Assembly (NCBI GenBank): GCA_003956705.1
Contig: QZCP01000701.1
Location: 147,154-211,153, forward strand
Source of the DNA: Brevipalpus yothersi
Lineage: Eukaryota; Arthropoda; Arachnida; Trombidiformes; Tenuipalpidae
DNA: 64,000 nucleotides
Direction: 5' to 3'
Part shown: piece by piece, positions 11,014 through 21,700 of the stretch
How the letters are laid out: every line of letters starts with the position of its first letter
How positions within the stretch are numbered: the stretch's first letter is position 1
Made by a program: the position numbers and the translations under genes
The notes under the pieces: generated by a model
Told to the model about the DNA's origin: nothing
Seen by the model: only the letters and a program-made list of their open reading frames with translations
Databases searched by the model: none

Positions 11014-11190
11014 GAGAGGAAGTTGCCCCTACCGTTCTTTGCTAGTCTAATGACCGATCGGTTGACTTTCCAAATGAACATAGCAGGACAATTTATTCAT
11101 CGCACATAATGAATATATTTTTGAAGATATTACAAATGACAAGGAACAACCATAAAGTGAAAAAAATACAAATGCCAGAATGTCCAATGG
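11014..11190 (-). repeat. Inverted-repeat copy B: LSM7 3' UTR with polyA signal
   Basis: Read on the minus strand this begins about 25 bases after the LSM7 stop, at CCATTGGACATTCTGG, and follows the cenH3 3' UTR (8355-8542) to GGGGCAACTTCCTCT. It has a 59-base identical core (11138-11080) containing AATAAA (complement of 11092-11097). It is the LSM7 3' UTR and polyadenylation region. Confidence 0.9.
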
Positions 11191-11214
11191 ATTGAGAGTA
11201 GCATTGCTCAAATT

Positions 11215-11511
11215 TTACTCTGGCTGAGCAATAAACGGATTAGGTATTTGCTCCATTCCCTCGGTTGGACAAATTACCACAACTCCTGGCCCACGACAAA
11301 CAACCAAGCCCAAATCACGGGTATTCTCGGTAATTTTTGCTGGATTCTCGGGATCTCGTAGAAACTCCTTAGTATTGTCCAATACCAAATTTAAGAGGGG
11401 ATCAAATCCTTTCAAAATACCGGTCGCCTCTCGTCCACCTTGAAATTTGACTCGTATCGGTTTATCCATGTGTTTCATCAGATCTAGGATGTTCTCTCTT
11501 CTTTCCGACAT
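11215..11511 (-). CDS. LSM7: U6 snRNA-associated Sm-like protein LSm7
   Basis: A single exon encodes 98 residues (human LSM7 has 103). Sm1 motif: ILDLMKHMDKPIRVKFQGG then REATGILKGFDPLLNLVLD. Sm2 motif: LGLVVCRGPGVVVICP. The conserved end is GMEQIPNPFI. LSm7 is one of the seven subunits of both the nuclear LSm2-8 ring on U6 snRNA and the cytoplasmic LSm1-7 ring that promotes decapping. It lies head to head with TGS1, another snRNA-biogenesis gene, 339 bp apart. No intron is present. Confidence 0.97.
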   Translation of the reverse strand: MSERRENILDLMKHMDKPIRVKFQGGREATGILKGFDPLLNLVLDNTKEFLRDPENPAKITENTRDLGLVVCRGPGVVVICPTEGMEQIPNPFIAQPE

Positions 11512-11850
11512 TGTGATCTTTTGTCAAAATGTAGCTTGGTTGGAAGACACAGATGATGAAATCAAAGATGGTCAAAAATGGCAATTTATAAATGATCACA
11601 ACAAATCAAAACTAAACTGTCAAGATCAACATTTAAACAGACAATCTCACATGTTGAGATGTTGATAGAGGGCGTAAAAAATTGTGTGAGAAAAAGTTTG
11701 TAAACTTCGAGCTCGAATTATTTACAATAATAAATCCACATGCTTGAAATTTAATTAAAATTTAAATCACCATTTAAATCAGTTTGAATGTATTTGGCAG
11801 AATTGTATCGGTTTCAATTGTGATTCAAAGATTTCAGTGTTGAAAGAACA
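11512..11850. promoter_or_regulatory. Shared divergent promoter region, LSM7 / TGS1
   Basis: The 339 bp between the LSM7 ATG (minus) and the TGS1 ATG (plus) must contain both promoters. It is AT-rich with TTAAATTTAA-like stretches. No named factor site could be assigned by eye. Confidence 0.45.
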
Positions 11851-12717
11851 ATGATTGATCCTGCCTTGAGTGATGAACAGCAAATGATGGCTGCAATGGG
11901 ACTACCGATTGCATTCAGTTCAAGTAAACGTCCATTTCATGTGTCAGATGATGAAGAGGACGATAATGTGAAGGATAATGATGATGACAATGGTGATTGT
12001 GATGGTGGAGGGGATGAATGCGAATCGACTGGTGAGTCGACAAGAAAACGTAAGAGAAATAAAAAGAAGCAAAGAAAAATTGATCCAAATAATATTAGCA
12101 AATATTATGCTCAAAGGTATCGTCTATTCTCGCTGTTTGATGAGGGAATTCAATTGGATCACGAATCTTGGTATTCAACAACTCCAGAAGAAATTGCCAA
12201 GCATATTGCTCAAAAATGTATAGAGAGTCAGCCTTGTATCATATTGGATCCATTTTGTGGAGTAGGAGGCAATGTCATTCAATTCGCCCTCGCTTCCAAT
12301 CAAGTCATGGTGATCGCTTCCGATATTGACCCGTACAAAGTCACCATGGCAAAGCATAATGCGAAAATTTATGGAGTGCAAGATAGGATCTCATTTCTAG
12401 TCTGTGATTTTTTCAAACTTGTTGATCAAATTAGCTGTAAGATAGATTTTGTATTTCTCAGTCCTCCTTGGGGTGGTCCTGAGTATCTCGCACACAAAGA
12501 GTATTCATTATCCATGATGTCTCCTGATGGATTTGAAATTTATTATGCTGCTCGAAAATTGACCAAAAATATTGCCTATCTCTTGCCTCGCAATATTGAT
12601 AACGAAGAAATCAATTCTCTTCTGGAAGCTGGCGAGGCAGTTGAAATAGAGAAAAATATCGTTAACAAGAAGACCAAAACATTGACTGCATATTTTGGAA
12701 TAGAGACGAGTGAATAG
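11851..12717 (+). CDS. TGS1: Trimethylguanosine synthase TGS1 (short form)
   Basis: A single exon encodes 288 residues. An acidic then basic leader (about 32-76: DDEEDD, then KRKRNKKKQRK, a likely nuclear signal) precedes the methyltransferase fold. SAM-binding motif I is ILDPFCGVGGN (131-141), ASDIDP is at 156-161, and the m7G-stacking catalytic motif FLSPPWGGPEY is at 202-212. MMSPDGFEI, LPRN and KTKTLTAYFG follow as in human TGS1. The enzyme adds two methyl groups to the m7G cap of snRNAs and snoRNAs. Human TGS1 (853 residues) has a long N-terminal extension that is absent here; short forms are known in other eukaryotes. ATG 11851 is the first in frame. The pairing with LSM7 joins two snRNP-maturation genes. 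Confidence 0.96.
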   Translation: MIDPALSDEQQMMAAMGLPIAFSSSKRPFHVSDDEEDDNVKDNDDDNGDCDGGGDECESTGESTRKRKRNKKKQRKIDPNNISKYYAQRYRLFSLFDEGIQLDHESWYSTTPEEIAKHIAQKCIESQPCIILDPFCGVGGNVIQFALASNQVMVIASDIDPYKVTMAKHNAKIYGVQDRISFLVCDFFKLVDQISCKIDFVFLSPPWGGPEYLAHKEYSLSMMSPDGFEIYYAARKLTKNIAYLLPRNIDNEEINSLLEAGEAVEIEKNIVNKKTKTLTAYFGIETSE

Positions 12718-13950
12718 TGTTCTGGCTGCACTCACTGGAAATAGATAAATTTTTGATCGAAAATCTCTACATTTCTGTCAACTGTTCCGGATTTTTCTCA
12801 TGGTATTCCAAATTACAGTTCAAGTTGATGAATTAAATCTCTCTTCAACTCACTGTATCAGATACTCATAAGATTGCATGTACATCTCATCTTTCGATTG
12901 ACCAAACTTCAAAAATGAAAGTGAATTTGATTGTATATTGATCTCATCATACTGTTCAACTTTTTCCAATGAGTTTCAAAAAAGAAGAGAACTGATGGAA
13001 TCCACACATTCCATCTTCTTTGCATGTTGAACTTGCATCTGATTTCCTCATAATGGTTGCAATTATACCTTATCTCGTAAAAGATTCATGAGTTTGGAGG
13101 AGTTTTATTCACCATGGAGTCATCTCATTTACCATATGGTCTTCGTCTGGCCCTGTTTGATCCTGAGATGAGATGAAACCAAAAGCAAGAAGAAAAATTT
13201 TCTTGACTGGGTCATAGGAGCGATTATCACAAACCCTAGTCCTCTGAACTAGTCTTGAAACTTCGTTCTAAGCAACTCACCTATCCGAAAATATACCGGA
13301 AGAGAAATGCTGTGAACAAGAGAGTGAAAGATAAAGTCAAAAGTAAAGTAAAATTTGGCAAACGAGAAAAGTTCTGGTTGAGAGAGAACCTGATTCACCA
13401 GAAAACTTTTTTCTCTCTCTCTCTTTCTCTCTTTCTTACCTTTTATGACTCACTCATCTGGGCCTTATAATTTGAAAGCGGGCTCAAGAAAGTAAAGAAG
13501 AAGAAAGAGAAATTTCAGGAGGAGAGATGAGAAAGGGCAAGGTTAAGGAGAGTGAGTAGAGGAGAGTAAATAGAAGGAGAGAGCAAGTGTGTGAGAGAGA
13601 GAGAGAGTAGGAAAAGAATGAAAAGAACGGCAATCGTTTCCATCGTGTTTGACTTAATCATTTTGACGTGCTTCTGAAGTTGGTTCAATGTTGAGCTTGT
13701 CTCTCTATCTTTTTGGATAAGATTTTGGATCTAAAAAATCATCAGAACGATATTCTGTTCTCGAAAGTGAATTATGTATACTCTTTACTTGTGCAACATG
13801 TCATCTGTTCTTCATTGGATGTGATTCATTGAGACTTGCCTGTGATCTAAGTGATTCAACTCAACATCATCTATGAATAACGTTGAGGATTTACTTTCTT
13901 CCACCATAACACCCATCACCCTCGGTATTTGAATTCCTCAATTCCACGAT
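12718..13950. other. Intergenic region and MYRF 5' leader
   Basis: 1.2 kb without a recognisable gene. Purine-rich tracts (GAGA and AAGAAG, about 13480-13620) and short CT runs (about 13410-13430) are present. The last part is probably MYRF 5' UTR. A 19-codon upstream reading frame, ATG 13873 to TGA 13930-13932, precedes the MYRF start and could dampen its translation. Confidence 0.45.
13873..13932 (+). promoter_or_regulatory. Upstream open reading frame in the probable MYRF leader
   Basis: A complete ATG-to-TGA frame of 19 codons ends 18 bases before the MYRF ATG at 13951. Upstream frames of this kind often lower translation of the main frame. The transcription start is not known, so inclusion in the mRNA is inferred. 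Confidence 0.35.
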
Positions 13951-16900
13951 ATGTCCGCAACAGGTATGTTCATCACTTCAGTTCAATAATCTACTTTTTC
14001 GTTATCGCATAGCAACTTTCAATTCTGTCCGTGAAAAGATTGTGCTGACGAAACAACTTTTACCTGTCCACTTGAAAAAATTGACCAAGTCATATCTATC
14101 CATATTTTCGAACTCACACTTGTCAGTATCTATGTGTGATGGTGAAATTTTTAAAAGTTCATGAAAGTACTACTATTACACCTTCTCTAAGAACCATCTA
14201 TTCGATTGGATGGGATCGACCAGTATTTTGGTCCTACAATCATTTTCCTCTCTCTCTCTCTCTCTCTTTTGATGTTTTTCTTTCATTTTCATTCAGCCCG
14301 CTAGCCATTCTCCTACTAAGACCTGTACAGTTATTTTCTCTCAACAACAAATAACGTTAGCGTGTTATTCGGCTTCCTGAAACCGGTCCACTTAGAACTT
14401 ATCTTCTTATTTTTCTTCTTCCGCTCTCTCTCCATCTTCTTCTTTTTTGCTCTTCTCTGTTGAAGCCCAGTCCAAGTCTTGGATCAGGTCAAAAACGATT
14501 TTGACCGAACAAGTGAGCAATATTCAGCAACACAATGTTCAGTTTATTTGAGCCACATTCTTTTTCCCGTGTACTCACCAAGTATTTACATGTGCATACA
14601 TTCCTCTCTCTCTCCACTGGATCATGTCACTCAGCACAAAGGCCTCAGGTTTCAGTAGGCACATGCTAGGGCAATTGAACTTTTTTCCCTCCATGCGAAG
14701 GCCAATATGATCTCGAGAAATAGTAGAATAGTAAATAGATACTCTAGACTACAGGTTATTGTTCTAGTATTGGCATCTAGAATTATGATTGCCTGAGGTG
14801 ATGTTAGTAGCTCAAATTTCTGAAATGATCGATTCTCTCCAAAAACTCCCACCTAGAGCACACATTGCTTTGCCACACATAATTTACATACTTCTTTTTT
14901 GGATTTGTGTACAGATGCTAAATTTTCTATGTAAATCGCACTTTACGTTTGTAAGAAGTTTATATTGGCAGCATATCACTGTTTTTTGGCTGGCTGAATC
15001 GAATCGGCTGATATTAAATTGAGATCGAAAGCGAAAGTGTCCTATCTAGTGAAGCAAGATTCACTTAGGAAAAGGAAGGGAAAAGGTTTCGTTTCAGTAT
15101 CTGTTTGAGATATATGTTTGAAAGTTATTTTGAAGGGAAAGTTGTGAAAAAATCGAGAGAAAAAGAATCGTTTCTTATTGTTGATTTTTCAGCTAATTGA
15201 TATTGAAAGATTGACTCTAAGTACAGGATATGTTTGTTCTTTTTTTGTTATTATCGAAAATGTTTTGTCATTCTAAAGTAGAAATCAAAAATGCTCTCTT
15301 TTACACACGTCTAATATCAGGTCATCGAACGGTATTAGCATTGAGTTTCGAAACTTCATCGCTATCGATAGTAACGACCCGATTATAGTCTCAACATTGT
15401 TCATCTACAAGTTACTTCTACCATTTGAACAACTTATACATTCACTTTTACTTCATTCACGTTCTACTATTTAGTGTCCATTTTTTTACTTTACTTGTTC
15501 CACAAATTTTGTTTCCAAAACAAATCATTTTTTCCCTCATTTCTTTCACAACTTATTTCAGCGAAACTTCAAGATTCATGATCACTTCAGATCGTATCTC
15601 AATTCCACCTCAATCACAGAATTGTTTGGGAATTCGATTCGAAATATCAATACTCATGAAGCACATCAGAAGTGCATCTTACTTATTGTGTCGAGAATAA
15701 TATGAAAATTTTCCACCAAGTTTTTTCCTCTAGTCAAAATCGGGGAAAAGTCTAAAGCGGACGTATATTCCAATATTCCAGTAATATAGCAGAAGAACCC
15801 AAAAAACTTATAAATTTTAGTCCTCAAAGACACGCATCATTGGGTAGGATTACCTTCTGAACTTGAATATTTATCTCAGGTCAGCATGCTCTTAAAATTC
15901 AAATCAATCATTTATAAATTATCCAAATCATCCAATTTTGATGGATTATCCTAATAGATACTCACAAAACAATACCCTTTCTACACCTCCACCATCAGCA
16001 TCACACAAGCGAAGCATACTTGCACGCATATTGAGCCAATAGATTTTCGTAAGAAAAGTATTTCTAAATTAATTTTTTTTGCTCTCTCCATTCGCGCCCT
16101 TCTTGATCAAAAATCATACACTTAAATCTGATACAATTAAGTTGTACACGCGAATGTCTCAAGATAAACAGCCAGACAGAGTCATAGAATATTTCGAACT
16201 TTCCCTCTTCAGGTGACAATAATTTAATGTGAACCATGAATGATTTTTAAGTATATTTGACTCGCCTTCTCAACTCAATCCACTTATATCTTATTATTAT
16301 ATTGTGTGCTAGGTTGGGCATCTTCAGGCAAAGAGAAAACCAAATTGAATCAGTTACTGTACAGGTACAAATGTTGTGATGAGAAAAAGTATCTATCGGT
16401 TCATTTATATTTTCGCTCCTCTTTATTGAAAGTGAGAAAAAGTTTTCATTAGCTTAAAGAGTCATTATTTGCTTGAAGAGAAGATGTATCATCGTTAAAT
16501 TGAAGCATCATTATAAACAATTGAATGGAGTATCCAAAGTTTAGTTATGAGAACCTTCATGAGTCAATTTTCAGCTTACAAGAGCCAAAAATTCATCTCA
16601 AAGAATTCTCGAAAATACTTGCTTGAATCATTCGATTGTATTAATAGTTTGGTTCATCTCCATTCTTGACAAGTAAACTATCTTCTCATCATGTCACTCG
16701 GGCGTCTTACAGAATGCTTCTGGATGGCACATGTGTGAATATTATTCCTGACTAACTCGTTCCAGTTGGAAAAGATATTGCTCTGAAATCGAATCACTAT
16801 CCAACAGATATGAATGAGATCGGAAAAAAATATTCAGCACCACATGATGAAATATACTGATAATTTTTTGTCAACATCTTTACTTTATTGCTGATCTATT

Positions 16901-18362
16901 TATCAGATTTTTTGTCGATTTGGGCTTACTATCGTGAAACTATTTTGTTTCAGATAATGTTGAAAATTCTGATCGGATCTCTTGTTATCTGATTGTGAGG
17001 AAAATTCGTCGAATTTTTTATCAAATGGATGTAGTGTCAAAAAATTCTTATTCTTAGGAAATATGAGATAAGTGATATTTTTCTTTGGAGAAACAGTTTT
17101 CTAATGTGCTGGAAGTGTAATAGGTAGCTTGGCCAACAAAATTTGAAAAATAAGTGAAGAATGAGTGAAAGAGAAGAAGTTTCTTCTGACGGTGTTGTTA
17201 GATTTATCCTCCATGTTACTCAGAATACTATGTTGCAAGAAGAACGCATCGACTTCATAATGTTCAGGGTACTGTTGAGCAGAAATTCTGCATTTTTAGT
17301 ACTTGTTTACTAATAGCAATAGTGTCCAGAGTTTTTTTAATCATTCCTTCCCATGCTTCCTCTAGAGCTCTATCATTGTTTATCTTTCATTTTCATGAAC
17401 TTCCCTGAACTTGAAAAATGATAATCGCTCGATAATCGATTGGAGAATTTAGAGAGGTACTTTTTCTGCCTCCGAACCCTCTTGATGGTTTCAAATTGGA
17501 TAACATTTTGCATGGATACGATATATACGATTATAATCATCGATGTTATAATTTTATTAGCTTATTTAGATGGTTGAACTGGTTCATTGTATTCATTTGG
17601 GTACGAATATCATCAACTTTGATACAAACAATTAAATTTCGGCTTCATTGAATCCGCTCTTATGAACCTTCTACCCACATGAATATGAGATGAATATGAA
17701 TATGTCTATAATTTGCACTCATCGTTACCCTTTTAGCAGCCTGATCATTTTAATTCTTTCGAGAACAGCACTAATTTTTGAAGAGTGAATGAATTTTTCC
17801 AAGATTCAGACAGACTCACCTTTCATCAATTCAGTTTCGATTTATTATTCAAGGGCTCTCTATAAACTTTGTAGCATCAGTCGTTTGTTTTCCACTTCCT
17901 TCCTTGTTCTTGGGGTATATTGTTTAAATAGATGCAAATTCAGTCCCATCATGCTTTCCAAGGGAGGGTAGAACAAGTCTTACAATGGCTAAGGTATAAA
18001 AAAGGAAAATATTCATACTCACTGAATTTCAAAAAGCCTGATATTTCTTCTACAATCATGCACACAAAATTAATACAACTCTCGATAGGATTCATTGTAT
18101 CCCTTCTGTATCTCTCTTCTTGCGTCAAAAATTTTTTCCATCTTTTTCTTTTTCCCAAGCAACCTTCATACTCAAATAGATAGGGACATATTTTGATATT
18201 GAATGTTAGTAGTGACATGAACCTTACCGTGAATTTGGTTTTTACCCTTCTTCATTATGGTAATAATAAAATACAGCTCTAGGGAGGGTGATTTTCTAAT
18301 TACATCTTGGCTCACAAATCATCTTTTTTTCTTCTTCATCTTCATCATTATGATCTATCCTC

Positions 18363-18413
<51 letters not shown>

Positions 18414-18694
18414 CATCTTTTTTCTCTTCTTCTTCTTCCGCACTCGATAATATCAAGAAATTCTTGTTCCGAATATATTCCTAACCTTTCACCCGAGTTC
18501 TCTTCTCTATCCATTTCTCACTAAGCCTCATGATCTCTCATGATTCTCTCTCAGACTGGGGGAGAAAGTAACTGAAACGCGGAAATACAATTTCAAGATT
18601 GGAGGAGGCCGTAAAAGTGGTTGGCTTGATAGGGCTGAATGAGTGAAGAAGAAAGTTCTTAGGATAAAGAGAGAAATTAACTTGTTGTGAAAAT

Positions 18695-18736
<42 letters not shown>

Positions 18737-21700
18737 ACCCTGAACTTCACTTAGTAAGCCATGCTATCATTTTGTGATTTTCTCTCTCTCTCTCTTTGAC
18801 TAACTACCATCAGATAGTGGCTCTTTAATTCATGATCAGAGACGGTTTGCCTGTTGAGTGTATACACAAAGTGTCAGCCAGTTCAATTGAATCATCAATC
18901 GAATTATCTTTTATTGGTCAGCAAAAAATTGGAATGGTTTCGCCAATTTTTCTTTAGGAGATAATTCTTTTTTCCTGAACTTGTGTATATTTATTTACGC
19001 TGATCGCTTCTGGGTCGTCAGGGTAGCAGAAAAAATTCTGTCTGTGTGTACGTGTGACTATGCAGAGACTGTAAAAAAATGTTGAATTGAATGAAAATAG
19101 TAAGAAAAAAAGAGGAACCAGACGGATCGTTAAATCAACAATTTCTACGATCAGATATTATAGGGCTCTAAAATTTATTCGAATAAAATATTTGAATGTG
19201 CTATGAAATGCTTATTTGAGCGTTCTGAAATGTCTTGAATGACTTGGTTCACTAAATCAAATCATTGGGTGTCAATTGGATAGCAAAACGCTCAAGAAAT
19301 GATCAACTTTATTGCTAAGGTCAAGTTGAATTACAGGGGCTGGTCTCGGCTAATAATCCAGGCCATCAGAGAAGATTTAATCCCTCATTGATATCCCTTT
19401 CCTAAACGATTTCATTTATGCTTTTTCATGTATTCTTCTCTTAACTTGTTTTACGCAATAATTCAATCATTATCGGCTTGCTCCAATGATGAGGATAACT
19501 TGATGGTGATAACTTTATCGTCTTGATCTGATCAACTGTGAAATTCAGATAAATGAGCGTGGAGAAAGTAGTTTGAGTTTAAGTTCGTTCATTCGGACAT
19601 CATTAAGAGCTATGAACTAACACATAATTCATGCATCAACTTATTTTTCGAGAGGCTGACTAGTGGCGAAGTTGATTAATTTCCGATTGCAACTTCATGT
19701 CTCAAACATCGTTCTGAACACATGTCTTTGGTTTAAAAAGCTATGTACATATTATGTATATTATGTATATGTATATTGTATAGAACCTTCTCATGTTCCC
19801 AGCTTTTCAGTCACATATTGAGATGTCATTCTATGGGGTTAAATTTTGGACTCTATCATCAGAATCTTCGTAAATAAGATTATAAAACCAATTGTTTTCT
19901 CTCTCTCTTGACAATATCGAGATCGTGTTCTTAGTGATCGATAAATGATCATGAAATTAAAAAGATATGCGCTTTATCACGTAATGCTCGAATTTTAGCT
20001 GTTAGATCAATAACAATCATTAAATGAAGCAATTAATTGCTACTATCAATGAGATGTGGGTGACATTATCTCTCAGAAAGTTTATGAGCTCTAACATGAT
20101 GGTATTGCATGAAAGTTTAGATTACTATAACTGAAAGAAGAATCGAACGAATGTAAGACTACGATCGGAATTTTAAGAATTTGAGCCCTCAAACTTATTA
20201 TCTCGATGCGTTCTAGGATACTCAGACCACTTGAAGTGTTTAAGAAGTGGTTTAACAACCAGCAACAATAGTTTTTTGGAATATTTGTATCAAAAAGTAT
20301 CTGCCCTGACTACGGTAACTCACATGATATTCAATTTTAATACAAAGAGGTATGAAGCTGGAATAGTATGTAAACTCGTTAGACTTGGATGATATGTTGA
20401 CAGAAGAATTGGAAATTCTTTCTGATGTGTCTATTACATTCAAATTTCAGTTTATTTATACCATCGATCACGATAGTTATAGTTGAATTAGGCGGGATAG
20501 CTTCCACCATCATTGCATGATAGGCTTACATGTAGTCAATTTCATCTGGGCTATGGCAGTTTGCTACATATTGAATAAGGCTTTACAGTGGTAAATATTT
20601 TCTATCGATTAGAGTTATGGAAATACACAAATTTTTGTACAATCAGTAGATACAAAAATAAGAAGAATTCTCATTCGATGCCATAACCTACACCATTCAC
20701 TATTTGGGGTAATCTAGCCAATCAGCGAATTCTTCAAATTCTTGACCAGGAAACCACTCAATTTTGTGATTATTGCTCACATTTGATGATTCAAGTTCGT
20801 TAATTACATGTATGATAAAATTGTGGGAGTGAGAGCCCGAGAATCTTCATGAGTTTGGATCAGAGATATGAGAGAACCATGCATCATCTCATGAAAAAAA
20901 ATTTGCTAAAATATGACAATTTCTCGAAACGGACAGAATAATTCTTTTCCAATGAACTACAAGAGTCTTCATTTCATCTTCGAACAGGGCGAACTGATTT
21001 CATCAGTATTGAAAACGCTGCGCTGGATTTCAGTCAACTAGAAGATTACATCAATGATGATGGAGATGGAGGTGAATCAATGTAAGTAGAATATTTGCCT
21101 ATTTTTACCAATTTTATTGCACCCTTCAAATTTCATCAGGAATTTGTGTCCAAGATTATGCATTCGAAAATATTTTATTCCTACAAAATCATAATTCACG
21201 AACTCATTATTTTGTAACTGATTTTGGTAAAAAGTTAAAAAAGGTAATCTGCAGATTTTATAAGTGAGAATCAAATGATCTAGAAATCTGAGCTATGCTA
21301 TCTGAGGTATGTCTAAGAGAATTTTAAAATATTAGGCTTTAAAAACTTTGGCAGATTGTTCTGAGTTGTGATAATCTGCAGATTATCTGAAAACCATCTG
21401 GCTAGATAAAATTATAATATGAAAATGAATATGAAAATTAACACTTCAATATGACATCAGTATCAAGATGAGTGAATAAACTTGAACTTGATTAGGGAAA
21501 TGATCATTTGAGAGCAATCGAAATGAGTTCAGTCATTTGATGTGAATGTTAGCTATGTGTGAGTAAGTGCAACAATTTAATATTTCAACTCGATCAGGCC
21601 GGAATCGCTCGAAGCTCGCGACATAACCGTTGAATTGAGTGTACAAAAGTTGGCGTGATAAACTTGGTTAAAATTTGCAATCGTTCCAAGTATCAAAATG

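Larger units (their letters stand above)
13964..20987 (+). other. MYRF intron 1 (7.0 kb) with CT microsatellites
   Basis: GTATGT donor at 13964 and AACAG acceptor ending at 20987. No nested gene was recognised. It carries (CT)n tracts at about 18367-18410 and 18699-18734 and shorter CT runs near 14252-14270 and 18782-18796. A large first intron beside a tiny first exon is a common place for enhancers; no specific site was identified. Confidence 0.6.

Noticed and set aside
18257..18750. Frames encoding Ser-Leu or Arg-Glu repeats in MYRF intron 1
   Set aside because: Translations of CT microsatellites.
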